Assembly: GCA_016790285.1 (NCBI GenBank)
Contig: JAEUPJ010000070.1
Coordinates: forward strand, 20,846-84,845
DNA from: Roseateles sp.
GTDB lineage: Bacteria; Pseudomonadota; Gammaproteobacteria; Burkholderiales; Burkholderiaceae_C
Reading direction: 5' to 3'
Length of the DNA stretch: 64,000 nt
Under the pieces are notes generated by a model. That model was not told the DNA's origin, ran no database searches, and was given only the letters and a program-made list of their open reading frames with translations. Position numbers and translations under genes: made by a program. Shown here piece by piece: positions 1 through 8,224 of the stretch. How positions within the stretch are numbered: position 1 is the stretch's first letter; every line of letters begins with the position of its first letter.

Positions 1-1
1 T

Positions 2-1681
2 TACGCGGCGGTGCTGTGGGGGCTGCGCGTGCCCAAGGGCATGTGGCGCTTCTCCGGTTTCGGCGAGGTCAAGCGGCTGGCCGTGGCCTGCCTGCTGGCC
101 GGCCTCGTGGGCATGGCTGCCGTGCGCATGGCCCACCTGCAGGCCGTGCCGCGTGCTGTGCTGGCCCTGCACCCGCTCTTCACGCTGATGCTGCTGGCGA
201 TGATGCGCATGGGCTACCGCATGCTCTACGAGCACATGCGCAGCCGCATCAACGGCACGGCCCAGGAGCAGCGCCGGGCGCTCGTGATGGGCGCCGGGGA
301 CGCGGGGCGGCTGCTGGTGGCCGGCATCCAGCACACGCAGGGCTGGGTGGTTGTGGGCTTCCTCGACGACGATGTGTCCAAGCGCGGAGGGCGCGTGGCC
401 GGCCTGCCGGTGCTGGGCACCCTTTCGCAAGTGAGCGCCGTCGCGGCGGCGCAGGGCGTGACGCATCTCCTCGTGGCCATGCCGGCCGCCTCGCCTCCTC
501 AGCGCCACCGGGCGCTTGACCTCGCCGCCGGCAGCGGCCTGCATGTGCTGACCGTTCCCAGCGGCGACGAGCTGCTGTCCGGCCGCCGCGTCAACGAGGT
601 CCGGGACATCGAACCGGAGGACTTGCTTGGGCGCGAGCCGATCCGGTTGGACGAGGGCGGCATCAGCGAGGCGATCGGCGACAAGACGGTGCTGGTCACG
701 GGGGCCGGCGGCAGCATCGGTGCCGAGCTTTGCCGCCAAGTGGCGCGCTACGGCCCGAGGCAGCTCGTGTTGTTCGAGCTGAGCGAGTACGCGCTCTATC
801 AGATCGAGCAGGAGCTCAGCGAGCGCTTCCCGCACCTGCCGCTCGTGCGGCTGATTGGCGACGTGAAGGATCTCTCCCGCCTGCGCGACGTGTTCGCAGC
901 GCATCGGCCGCACGTGGTCTTTCATGCGGCTGCCTACAAGCATGTGCCGCTGATGGAAGTGGGCAACGCGGCGGTGTGCCTGCGCAACAACGTGCTGGGT
1001 ACTTACCGCGCCTGCAAGGCCGCCGCAGAGTTCGGCGTCGAGCGGCTCGTGCTCATCAGCACCGACAAGGCGGTCAACCCCACCAATGTGATGGGTGCAA
1101 CGAAGCGGGCTGCGGAACTGGTGATCAGTCACATGGCCGGCCAGGGGCATGTCACGCGCTTCATGGCGGTGCGCTTCGGCAACGTGCTGGGCTCCAGCGG
1201 TAGCGTCATTCCGAAGTTCAAGGAACAGATCGCCCGGGGCGGGCCCGTCACGGTGACGCACCCGGACATCACCCGGTATTTCATGACGATCCCAGAGGCC
1301 GCACGGCTCGTTGTACAGGCGGCAGCCTTGGGCAAGACCGGTCAGGTCTTCGTGCTGGACATGGGCGAGCCGGTGAAGATTGCGGAGCTGGCCCGTTCGC
1401 TGATCCGGATGTCGGGCCATGCCGACCACGAGATCGGTATTGCTTATGTGGGACTGCGGCCTGGTGAGAAGCTGTACGAAGAACTGCTGGCCGACGCCGA
1501 TGCCACGATGCCGACGCCGATCAAGCAGCTGCTGATTGCGCGGCTGGACGACAGCCCGAGACATGCAGGCATTGCGGCGTGGCTGGCGCAGATCGAGGAA
1601 GGTGAAGATGCACCTTTGGACGATGGCGACGTGCGTGTGCGTCTGCACGCGCTGCTGGGCGTCGAGTACCGCCATGCTTGA
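2..1681 (+). CDS. Membrane-anchored UDP-sugar 4,6-dehydratase (WbpM/PglF/CapD type), 5' end outside window
   Basis: The reading frame is open to the window edge, so the true start lies upstream; 559 residues plus stop are visible. The visible N-terminus still contains hydrophobic membrane segments (about residues 25-70). A first nucleotide-binding fold follows (GAGDAG near residue 97) and then the catalytic SDR domain (TGAGGSIG near 223, AAYKHVP near 300, STDKAVNPTN near 343). The catalytic Tyr position is Met (MGATK), as is known for large WbpM-type enzymes. Family members convert UDP-GlcNAc to the 4-keto-6-deoxy sugar at the cytoplasmic membrane, the first step to QuiNAc, FucNAc or bacillosamine. 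It is probably the last gene of a polysaccharide operon that begins outside the window. Substrate is not decidable from sequence alone. Confidence 0.9.
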   Translation, partial: YAAVLWGLRVPKGMWRFSGFGEVKRLAVACLLAGLVGMAAVRMAHLQAVPRAVLALHPLFTLMLLAMMRMGYRMLYEHMRSRINGTAQEQRRALVMGAGDAGRLLVAGIQHTQGWVVVGFLDDDVSKRGGRVAGLPVLGTLSQVSAVAAAQGVTHLLVAMPAASPPQRHRALDLAAGSGLHVLTVPSGDELLSGRRVNEVRDIEPEDLLGREPIRLDEGGISEAIGDKTVLVTGAGGSIGAELCRQVARYGPRQLVLFELSEYALYQIEQELSERFPHLPLVRLIGDVKDLSRLRDVFAAHRPHVVFHAAAYKHVPLMEVGNAAVCLRNNVLGTYRACKAAAEFGVERLVLISTDKAVNPTNVMGATKRAAELVISHMAGQGHVTRFMAVRFGNVLGSSGSVIPKFKEQIARGGPVTVTHPDITRYFMTIPEAARLVVQAAALGKTGQVFVLDMGEPVKIAELARSLIRMSGHADHEIGIAYVGLRPGEKLYEELLADADATMPTPIKQLLIARLDDSPRHAGIAAWLAQIEEGEDAPLDDGDVRVRLHALLGVEYRHA

Positions 1682-1928
1682 TAGCGCTGCGCTCGCATGG
1701 AGCGGGCTGCGGTCGCAGGGCGATGAGGTACGTGCCGTTACCCGCGTCACAAGCCGTGCAAATTGCTCGAAGCGTTGCGGACTGTCTCTCCGGGGCAACG
1801 AAAGTGCGCGCGTGCGCACAATGGGTGCGCATGCTGCCGCTACTATGAAGTCGCTGCTGTACGGCCAAAGCTGACCGGGCTGCAGGCCGTTGCGAACTAG
1901 CGTGTTTTCCCGAGGTGTTCAAGTTTCA
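1682..1928. other. Intergenic stretch without a recognised gene
   Basis: This segment separates the dehydratase gene from the promoter of the surface protein gene. Short open frames here lack a ribosome binding site and protein-like composition. One small inverted repeat (GTGCGC/GCGCAC, near 1804-1819) is visible, with no T tract. I see no terminator for the upstream gene. Confidence 0.5.
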
Positions 1929-1959
1929 TTGACAGTCGCTTAAAAATGCGGTCTAGAAT
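1929..1959 (+). promoter_or_regulatory. Promoter of the surface protein gene
   Basis: A perfect -35 hexamer TTGACA (1929-1934) is followed by TAGAAT (1954-1959), one mismatch from the -10 consensus, with a 19-base spacer. Reading TCTAGA at 1952-1957 as the -10 gives 17 bases. Transcription should begin near 1966. It is the best sigma-70 promoter in the window and fits a highly expressed gene. Confidence 0.7.
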
Positions 1960-1969
1960 GCCGCGGCGT

Positions 1970-2001
1970 GTGTTGGAACAACACGTGTGATTCGCGAATC
2001 A
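1970..2001 (+). promoter_or_regulatory. Two 5'-leader stem-loops before the surface protein gene
   Basis: GTGTTG (1970-1975) pairs perfectly with CAACAC (1979-1984) across a GAA loop. Four bases later comes the perfect 14-base palindrome TGATTCGCGAATCA (1988-2001). With the predicted start near 1966, the first hairpin sits almost at the 5' end of the mRNA, an arrangement known from ompA to slow decay. The ribosome site TGGAG (2025-2029) lies downstream in unpaired sequence. The palindrome could instead be a protein-binding operator. Confidence 0.55.
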
Positions 2002-2037
2002 TTGATCTCTTTCCATAACCCTTGTGGAGTTCACCGA

Positions 2038-3468
2038 ATGAAAAAATATGTCTTGAAGGCGACCGCTCTGGCGATCGGTGCGCTGGTTGGAAACGCGGCG
2101 GTCGCTGCGGTGACGGCGGGCGTTGACTTCGACGCAGCAACGCCTACGGTCAGCAAGTACGCCAAGGAACTGGCCTACAACAACGCTACCCCGATTATTA
2201 ACGTTAACGCCATCAACTTCACGACCAAGATTGGTTTTGGCGTTAGCAACGGCCAGACTCGTTACATCCGCATCGACTACGCGAATGCAACGCTGGACGC
2301 CGCCCATGGCGCCGTTGGCGGTACCGACATCGAAATCAACAACAACGGCGCTGCTGATTCCTTCGCCGTTGTGCAAGGTGGCCAGATCGGTGACAACTAC
2401 GTCATCTATCAAGTCACTGCTGCTGCCGACCACGCTGCAAGCGCTTCCGTCGACGTCAAGGTGCCGGATCTGCGCGTCACCTCCACAGCCTCGGCCGTGA
2501 ATGTCACGTACTCGCTGCATGAAACCGCTGTGAGCGCTGTTGCCGGTTCCGCTGGTGCTTCCAAGCTGTACACCAAGAGCCAGGACATCATCACGTTCGC
2601 GACAGGCCTGAAGTTCACGGTGGACACCACCCCGACGACCACCGCTTCGGTGGAACAGTCGTTCCTGAAGTTCAAGACGGGCGGCGGCTACATCAACGAC
2701 ACGACCGCCAAGCTCGGTTCGATCACGTTCGGTGTGGATGCTACGGTTCTTGAGCATGACGGCTCGGGTGTCGACATTGCCGACCTGCTGGCTGCAACTG
2801 GCACGAAGATCGTTCTGACTGGTGACACGGGCATTCCCTTCGGCGCCAATGACACGGCGAAGAAGGCTAGCGTCTACATCGCCGCTGACGCTGACTGCGC
2901 TGCCGGTACGGCGTCCACGACGGTGCCGACCGCCACGGGCGCTTCGTTCACGACCGACCTGAACACCTACACGACGCGTGGTATCTGCTACGTCGTGAAC
3001 GGCACCTCGGCGATCTCGGCTTCGACCTACAGCGTCCGTGTTGACGTTGCGGCTGCCGCCGGCACGTCGACCGCCAGCATCGCTGACAAGGCGATTGGTT
3101 CCATCGTTCGTGACGGCACGGAACTGCAAGCTCCGTTCGCCACCATCTACGCTGGCACGGGTAACCGCGCTGTGTTGACCAGCCTGCACTCGTCTGATGC
3201 TGTCGTGACGGCCTCGGCCATCACGGAAGACGGCGTGACCTGCAACACCGGCACGACCACCTTCAATCTGAAGTCTGGCAAGCAGCTGTTCATCAACGCT
3301 TCGGACGTCTGCCCGACGCTGAGCGTCGGCACGCGCTTCGCCCTGAAGTTCATCATCGCAGCCCCGAACAATAAGATCTCGGGCGTGTACAACTCGTACA
3401 CGTACGATGCCACCACCGGGAAGGTGACGGATCTGGCTTCGTACCCGCTGCAGCGTCCGGCCAACTGA
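2038..3468 (+). CDS. Secreted surface protein, probable S-layer type
   Basis: A 476-residue protein starting at the ATG 8 bases after TGGAG; an upstream in-frame ATA/TTG-type start would add residues in front of the signal peptide. Residues 1-24 are a classical signal peptide (MKKY, hydrophobic core, cleavage after AVAA). The mature protein is rich in Ala, Thr, Ser, Val, Gly and Asn, poor in charged residues, and predicted all-beta. It has four Cys in its second half, which could form two disulfides. Codon choice (GGT, CGT, AAC, GTT) is less GC-extreme than in the neighbours and suggests very high expression. I recognise no enzymatic motif. Composition, strong promoter, structured leader and own terminator suggest a surface-layer protein, possibly of the kind coating outer-membrane vesicle tubes (nanopods) in Comamonadaceae. 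The gene lies directly upstream of a type II secretion operon, which may export it. Function is inferred, not recognised. Confidence 0.75.
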   Translation: MKKYVLKATALAIGALVGNAAVAAVTAGVDFDAATPTVSKYAKELAYNNATPIINVNAINFTTKIGFGVSNGQTRYIRIDYANATLDAAHGAVGGTDIEINNNGAADSFAVVQGGQIGDNYVIYQVTAAADHAASASVDVKVPDLRVTSTASAVNVTYSLHETAVSAVAGSAGASKLYTKSQDIITFATGLKFTVDTTPTTTASVEQSFLKFKTGGGYINDTTAKLGSITFGVDATVLEHDGSGVDIADLLAATGTKIVLTGDTGIPFGANDTAKKASVYIAADADCAAGTASTTVPTATGASFTTDLNTYTTRGICYVVNGTSAISASTYSVRVDVAAAAGTSTASIADKAIGSIVRDGTELQAPFATIYAGTGNRAVLTSLHSSDAVVTASAITEDGVTCNTGTTTFNLKSGKQLFINASDVCPTLSVGTRFALKFIIAAPNNKISGVYNSYTYDATTGKVTDLASYPLQRPAN

Positions 3469-3486
3469 TCGGACCTCACGTGTCAG

Positions 3487-3510
3487 AGGGCGCCTTCGGG
3501 CGCCCTTTTT
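3487..3510 (+). terminator. Intrinsic terminator of the surface protein gene
   Basis: GGGCGCC (3488-3494) and GGCGCCC (3499-3505) form a perfect stem closed by a stable TTCG tetraloop and followed by five T. It lies 19 bases after the stop codon, so the surface gene is a monocistronic unit separated from the secretion operon. Confidence 0.92.
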
Positions 3511-3544
3511 CATTGGTGCCTGTAGAGGTGGCAGCGTGCGGCCC

Positions 3545-3550
3545 TAGAAT
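3545..3550 (+). promoter_or_regulatory. Possible -10 box for the type II secretion operon
   Basis: TAGAAT lies 18 bases before the gspG start and downstream of the terminator, where a promoter for the eleven-gene operon is needed. No good -35 hexamer is visible at 16-18 bases, so the promoter may be weak or activator-dependent. Confidence 0.35.
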
Positions 3551-3568
3551 TTGAACGATTCAGCGTAG

Positions 3569-4045
3569 ATGGATTCCCAGATGGCAAGAAAGTTCGTGGT
3601 TGGTCGTCGTAACCTCAGCCGCTCGGCGGGGTTCACCCTGCTCGAGATGCTCGTGGTGCTCGTGATCATCGGTTTGCTGGCGGGCCTGGTGGGTCCGCGC
3701 TTGTTCAGCAAGGTGGACCAGTCCAAGGTCACGGCCGCGACCACGCAGGCCAAGATGCTCCGCGGTGCGGTGGAAAGCCTGCGGCTGGACATCGGTCGCT
3801 ACCCCACAGCCGACGAAGGCCTGGCGCTGCTGACCAAGGCCCCGGCCGACCCGGCCACGGCTGCCCGCTGGCGCGGCCCCTATCTCGACGGCGCGTTGCC
3901 GGAAGATCCCTGGGGCCAGCCGTACCAGTACGCGGTGCCCGGTGCTGACGGCCAGCCATTCGCGCTGTTCTCAATGGGTGCCGACGGCAAGCGCGGCGGT
4001 ACCGGAGACGCCGCCGATGTCGGTGTTCTACCCGCCGCGCCATGA
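3569..4045 (+). CDS. gspG: Type II secretion major pseudopilin GspG
   Basis: A 158-residue prepilin. After a 21-residue leader the peptidase site reads AG/FTLLEMLVVL, with the conserved Glu at position 5 of the mature protein and a hydrophobic helix to about residue 45. The family hallmarks follow: RYPTADEGLALL, DPWGQPYQY and the C-terminal calcium-binding stretch SMGADGKRGG. GspG polymerises into the periplasmic pseudopilus that drives cargo through the secretin. ATG codons at 3569 and 3581 are both possible; neither has a good Shine-Dalgarno sequence. It is the first gene of an operon with almost no spacing, and its stop overlaps the gspH start (ATGA). No prepilin peptidase gene is present locally, so processing must rely on a PilD/GspO elsewhere. 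Confidence 0.95.
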   Translation: MDSQMARKFVVGRRNLSRSAGFTLLEMLVVLVIIGLLAGLVGPRLFSKVDQSKVTAATTQAKMLRGAVESLRLDIGRYPTADEGLALLTKAPADPATAARWRGPYLDGALPEDPWGQPYQYAVPGADGQPFALFSMGADGKRGGTGDAADVGVLPAAP

Positions 4046-4452
4046 TTTTGATCGGGCGCCTTGGAGGTGCGCGGGCAGGGCGTGGTTTCACGCTGCTCGA
4101 AATCCTCGTCGTCCTCGTCCTGGTGTCGCTGACGGTCGGCTTGGTCGCTCCCGCTAGCTCGCGCTGGCTGGCGGCTGCGCGGGAGCGCGGCTGGCAGCAG
4201 GATCTCCGGGCGCAGCTGACCGACCAGCCCCTGCGCGCGTTCCGTGAGGGCAGGGCTCTTCAGCTGGACGCCGCTGCGGTTCGTCAGCTCGTGCCGGACC
4301 TGCCGCCCGACGTCGTCATTGAGCTTTCCGCGCCGCTGCGTTATGGCCCGACGGGGGGCGCGAGTGCGGCGGACATCATCTTGCGCCGCCCGGGCGCGCC
4401 GGCGCTGAAGTGGCGCGTGGTGGCCATGACGGGCGAGGTCCAGGACGCCTGA
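4042..4452 (+). CDS. gspH: Type II secretion minor pseudopilin GspH
   Basis: A 136-residue prepilin-like protein with cleavage motif RG/FTLLEILVVLVL near residue 15 and the invariant Glu5. The rest is a short globular domain with little further conservation, as is usual for GspH. It overlaps gspG by four bases and precedes gspI. The assignment to H rather than another minor pseudopilin rests on order and size. Confidence 0.85.
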   Translation: MILIGRLGGARAGRGFTLLEILVVLVLVSLTVGLVAPASSRWLAAARERGWQQDLRAQLTDQPLRAFREGRALQLDAAAVRQLVPDLPPDVVIELSAPLRYGPTGGASAADIILRRPGAPALKWRVVAMTGEVQDA

Positions 4453-4464
4453 AGGCGCTGCCCC

Positions 4465-4905
4465 ATGATGAAGCGCGTGCGAGGCGTGGGCCTGCTGGAG
4501 GCCATTGTGGCGCTCGTCATCCTGGCGACGTCCGGGCTGGCGTTGTTTTCCTGGATCGGCCAGAGCATTGCCGATGTGCGGCGCACCGAGGACGCGCAAG
4601 CCCGCGCCGCGCTCCAGCTCACCGCACTTGCTGTGCTGACGAGCGTCAACCCGCAGGCCGAGCCCCAGGGCGAGCGGCGAGTCGGTCGGGTCGTCGTGCG
4701 GTGGACCTCGCAACTGCTCGAACCCCTGCGCTACAGCCTGCCTTACGCCGGCAGCCAGGGCCCGCGCTGGGAAGTGGGCCTGTATCGGCTGACTGTTGTG
4801 GCCAGCGACGAGCCGGCGGGCATTCGTGTCGACTTCAGCATGGACCAGACCGGCCTAAGGCAGTTGGACACCGGCGGCCCGCGCCCTGGCATGGATCCCC
4901 CATGA
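4465..4905 (+). CDS. gspI: Type II secretion minor pseudopilin GspI
   Basis: A 146-residue protein with the prepilin motif RGVG/LLEAIVALVILA at residues 6-20. The LLEAIVALVI form is characteristic of GspI, which seeds the pseudopilus tip together with J and K. A start at the first of two adjacent ATG codons is chosen. The stop overlaps the gspJ start by four bases (ATGA at 4902-4905). Confidence 0.88.
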   Translation: MMKRVRGVGLLEAIVALVILATSGLALFSWIGQSIADVRRTEDAQARAALQLTALAVLTSVNPQAEPQGERRVGRVVVRWTSQLLEPLRYSLPYAGSQGPRWEVGLYRLTVVASDEPAGIRVDFSMDQTGLRQLDTGGPRPGMDPP

Positions 4906-5510
4906 CCCGCAGGCGCAGTCGCGGCCTCACGCTGCTGGAGATGCTGGTGACGCTGGTCATCGCAGCCATGGTGGCGACCCTGATGTCGGAAGGGCTCTTC
5001 CAGATCGGCCAGGTCGAGCGTCGCCTGGGTTCGGGGCAGTTGCAGGCCCGGCTCGAGCGTCTGCATGCGCTCTGGATGCAGCAGTGCTTGGAGGGTTTGC
5101 GGGCGGCGGAGCCCGGAACGCCCGAGGCGGTCGTCGCCAGCGCCCGGTCGTTGAAGGGCGTCAGCAGCATGCTGCCCCTGCCGGAGCCGTCCGGCCCGAT
5201 GCCCGTCTCCTTGGCGTTCACCTACATTCAGTCGAGCGACGAAACCGAGTTGCGCCTCGTCATCGGGCCCCAGGGCAAGCCGGTGCAAGCGGCGGTTCTG
5301 GCCCACTGGCGGGGCGATACCGGCCATTTCAGGTACCTCGACCCCCGTGGCGAGTGGCTGCAAGACTGGCCCGTCGTGGCGCCGAACTCGCCGCTGCTGC
5401 CGCGCGCGGTGGCCGTTTACGGGGCCCGCGACGAACTGCTGCTGGTGGCTGCAATGCAGGCCTCTGCACAGAGCCTCGGCAAGCGGGTGGACATCGAGAA
5501 GCTGCCCTGA
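4902..5510 (+). CDS. gspJ: Type II secretion minor pseudopilin GspJ
   Basis: A 202-residue protein starting at the ATG that overlaps the gspI stop. The prepilin motif RG/LTLLEMLVTLVIAA lies at residues 7-22. An Arg-rich segment (QVERRL) after the helix is typical of GspJ. Family members form the tip complex with I and K. The larger frame upstream (from 4410) is rejected because the prepilin leader must be close to the N-terminus. Confidence 0.88.
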   Translation: MTRRRSRGLTLLEMLVTLVIAAMVATLMSEGLFQIGQVERRLGSGQLQARLERLHALWMQQCLEGLRAAEPGTPEAVVASARSLKGVSSMLPLPEPSGPMPVSLAFTYIQSSDETELRLVIGPQGKPVQAAVLAHWRGDTGHFRYLDPRGEWLQDWPVVAPNSPLLPRAVAVYGARDELLLVAAMQASAQSLGKRVDIEKLP

Positions 5511-6526
5511 TGACGCTCGCACGCCCTTCCCGCCGGCAGCAAGGTTATGTGCTCATCTTTGTGATGGCGGCGCTGGCCCTGGTTGCTTTCATTGCCGCGC
5601 GCTTCGCGCTGCGGCTGGATGCTCTGCGTGAGCAGGCGCTCACCTTGCAGAGCTTTGCGGCGGGCCGGACTGAGCTGGAAAGTGGCAGGGCCCGTGCCCT
5701 CTACTGGCTGAGTACGCGCCCATTCGGGCTGGCCTCAGCCGGGTTCGCCGATGAACTGCCACTGCAGCTGAACAACCAGCCCTACGTGATGCCCGGTGGG
5801 GCTTGGGTCCGTGTCCAGGATGCTCGCGGCCTGATGTCGCTGAATGAACCCCATCGGGAGCGGTGGCTCACGGCCCTCATGTCGGCCGGCGCCTCGTTCG
5901 AAGACGCGAACAGCATGATCGACGTGTTGCTCGACTACACCGACACTGATCACCTGAAGCGGCTCAACGGTGCCGAGGCGCCGGATTACGCCCGCCTCGG
6001 CCTGCCGCCACCGCGAGACGATTGGATTCTGTCGGTCGACGAGATTGCTCGTATGCCGGTCTGGTCGGCAAACCCGGCTTTGCGCCAACGATTCAGCGCT
6101 TGGGTCAGCGTCACGCGAAACAGTTTGTTTAATCCCAATACCGCGCCGCTGGATTTGCTCAAGGCACTTTGGCCAAAAGTATCTCCCGACCAATGGGACC
6201 TCTTCGACCGCCTGCGGACGACGGCGCCGTTCGTCGACGCTGCGGCGGCCACCGCGAGCACTGGCATCCCCTTCCCCACAGACGACAGCCTACTTTTTCA
6301 TGCCAGCAACGAGATGCGCATGCAGCTGTGGGCGCCAGGGCTGCCGATGGCCGTCGAATACACTCTTTCGATTGTCCCGACGGGGACCTACGCTCCCTGG
6401 CTGATCCAAGAAGTTCGCCAGGCGGATCGTTTCGTCACTCCCGATGCCCATCAAGCAACCGTCAAGTTTCCTGACGCGAGCAAAGACCTCGCTCGACCCG
6501 CTTCGTCTACCGCGCCTGCTTTCTGA
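5510..6526 (+). CDS. gspK: Type II secretion minor pseudopilin GspK
   Basis: A 338-residue protein that starts at the ATG sharing one base with the gspJ stop (TGATG). The leader (RRQQG/YVLIFVMAALALVAF) lacks Glu5, as is known for GspK. The large globular domain contains the family stretches LNEPHRERW, LLDYTDTD, RLNGAEAPDY and FNPNTAPLDLL. GspK caps the pseudopilus tip and contacts the secretin and cargo. Its last 83 bases overlap the predicted start of the next gene, by far the largest same-strand overlap in the operon. Confidence 0.9.
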   Translation: MTLARPSRRQQGYVLIFVMAALALVAFIAARFALRLDALREQALTLQSFAAGRTELESGRARALYWLSTRPFGLASAGFADELPLQLNNQPYVMPGGAWVRVQDARGLMSLNEPHRERWLTALMSAGASFEDANSMIDVLLDYTDTDHLKRLNGAEAPDYARLGLPPPRDDWILSVDEIARMPVWSANPALRQRFSAWVSVTRNSLFNPNTAPLDLLKALWPKVSPDQWDLFDRLRTTAPFVDAAAATASTGIPFPTDDSLLFHASNEMRMQLWAPGLPMAVEYTLSIVPTGTYAPWLIQEVRQADRFVTPDAHQATVKFPDASKDLARPASSTAPAF

Positions 6527-7613
6527 CCGGTTCGAGCTGCCCGCTCAGGGCGGTCAGGCACGTGGACTGACGCTGATCTCGCGCGGTCTGATGCGCCACC
6601 GTGCCTTCGACTTGTCCTCGTTGGCTGTGGCCGATCGGCCGACGGCACTTCGGGCCCAGATGGCGGCGTGGGCGCCCTTGCCGGACGCGGAGTACCTGAT
6701 TGCATGGCAAGGCGCCGTAGCGCAGGTGTTCGCCGTGGAAAAGTCGGCGCTCGAGACGGCTTCTGTGCGCAACCCGCAGTGGTTGCCGGAGACCCTGGCC
6801 CGAGCGTCGATCGCTGATGGCGTGCGGCTGGTGCAGGCCCTGGACGGCTATGAGGCCCAGGCCTGGACGGAAGGCGTGCTCCGCGCCACCCGCTGGTGGG
6901 CCACGCGCCCTGGCGCCGAGGCCTGGACGCAGTTCCTGCGCCAGGCCGGCTGGCCGGCAGAGCCATCGCAGGCCGAAGCCGAGCCGCAACAGCCCGCCTG
7001 GAAGAAACCGGCTGATCTGCCGATGCCGCCAGGCAAGCTCGAACAGGCAGGTCAGGGTCAGGAAAGCCGCCTCGTCGGGATGCTGTTCCTCGTCTTGCTG
7101 GGCCTGGGTGCGGCGTCCGTGCGCGACCTCTGGGACAGCGATCAGGCGCGCAGCCAGGCACGACAGGACCTCGTGCAAATGAAGGTTGACGTCGCGCCGG
7201 TGCTCGCGGCCCGTGAAAAGGCCTTGGCTGCCGCCGACAAAGGCGCAGCCCTGATGGCGCGACTGCAGGGACCGCTGCCGCTGGAAGTGTTGGAGGAGCT
7301 GCTGCGCCTGCTGCCTCCCGCAGGCTTGATCCGTGAATTCGAACTGCAGGGTCAGGACGTGCGCGTGCTGGTGGACCTGCCGGCCGATGTCCCGCGGAGC
7401 AAGGTGATCGCCGGCCTGGAGTCGGGTGGTTGGTTCGTCGGCGTCGCTGAAGTGCGCGATGGGCAGGCCCGTGCGGGCGTGGATCTGCAGATGAAACTCG
7501 CTTCGGCCGTGCCACCACAACGCGGCAACGCTGACGCCGGTCTGCAGCGCCTGAACTCGGAAGGCCTGGCGCCTGCAGTGCGCCCGGCGGCTCCGATGGG
7601 AGGCAAGCCATGA
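6444..7613 (+). CDS. gspL: Atypical GspL-like inner-membrane assembly protein
   Basis: A 389-residue protein in the gspL position. One membrane segment is visible near residues 208-225 (LVGMLFLVLLGLGAAS). The cytoplasmic N-terminal half contains AQMAAWAPLPDAEYLIAWQG, and the periplasmic half carries a helical stretch and a small alpha/beta domain. I do not see the clear actin-like ATPase-fold motifs of canonical GspL/PilM, so this is a divergent L or a PilN-like protein. In the family, L links the GspE ATPase to the envelope complex. The start at 6444 lies inside gspK and has no good ribosome site; in-frame alternatives (e.g. the ATG before RHRAFDL) would remove conserved-looking sequence. 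The stop overlaps the next start (ATGA). Confidence 0.72.
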   Translation: MPIKQPSSFLTRAKTSLDPLRLPRLLSDRFELPAQGGQARGLTLISRGLMRHRAFDLSSLAVADRPTALRAQMAAWAPLPDAEYLIAWQGAVAQVFAVEKSALETASVRNPQWLPETLARASIADGVRLVQALDGYEAQAWTEGVLRATRWWATRPGAEAWTQFLRQAGWPAEPSQAEAEPQQPAWKKPADLPMPPGKLEQAGQGQESRLVGMLFLVLLGLGAASVRDLWDSDQARSQARQDLVQMKVDVAPVLAAREKALAAADKGAALMARLQGPLPLEVLEELLRLLPPAGLIREFELQGQDVRVLVDLPADVPRSKVIAGLESGGWFVGVAEVRDGQARAGVDLQMKLASAVPPQRGNADAGLQRLNSEGLAPAVRPAAPMGGKP

Positions 7614-8224
7614 AGTTCACCGTGGCCAAACCCGTGCCTTCGGCGCTGACCGAGGGCCTCGCTAATGCCCGCCGTGAATGGCAAGCCAACGTTCGACTGC
7701 GCTGGGGTGTCCGCCTCATCATTGCGACGATCTGGGTGTGGCTCGCTCTGGTGGCGCAGGATTGGGCGACGGCGTGGCGTGCCGAAACCGAGGAGACGCG
7801 GTCACAACTTCAGCGCCTCAAGCCACTGCTGTCCGAGAAGGCTTGGCCCCAGCGTGCCGAAGACGCGCGCACTCAGTTGAAAGAAACCCAGGCCCTGCTG
7901 TGGGCGGCAGGCAGCCAGGGGCAGGCCGAAGCCATGCTGCAGGACCGCCTGCGCGAGCTTTGCGGCAAGGCGGGCCTGACCGTGCGGGAGCTGGTCATCA
8001 TCGCCACCGACAGCAAGCTCACGGTCGATGATGCACGGCCCCTGCGGGTGCGGCTGGCCGTCGACATGAACAACCGGCTGGCATTGATGGGTCTGCTGTC
8101 GGAGATCGGCATGGCATCGCCGTCGATGGTGGTCGATACGCTGCGACTGCGCCCCCAGGCGCCGCAGCCGCGCGCCGAACTGGAGATCCGCGTCATGTAC
8201 CGCGAACAGGCCAAGGCCCCATGA
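7610..8224 (+). CDS. gspM: GspM-like inner-membrane assembly protein
   Basis: A 204-residue bitopic protein with a membrane segment at about residues 32-50 (VRLIIATIWVWLALVAQ). A periplasmic coiled-coil stretch follows (about 55-100) and then a small ferredoxin-like domain. This is the general plan of GspM and PilO, the L/M or N/O partner that forms the inner-membrane platform. It overlaps gspL by four bases and the next gene by four bases. Sequence conservation is low, so the name rests mainly on topology, size and position. Confidence 0.68.
   Translation: MKFTVAKPVPSALTEGLANARREWQANVRLRWGVRLIIATIWVWLALVAQDWATAWRAETEETRSQLQRLKPLLSEKAWPQRAEDARTQLKETQALLWAAGSQGQAEAMLQDRLRELCGKAGLTVRELVIIATDSKLTVDDARPLRVRLAVDMNNRLALMGLLSEIGMASPSMVVDTLRLRPQAPQPRAELEIRVMYREQAKAP

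Noticed and set aside
1999-3513. 504-residue open frame antisense to the surface protein gene
   Set aside because: Arg/Val/Asp-rich composition and no ribosome site; it mirrors the codon pattern of the real gene and runs through its terminator.
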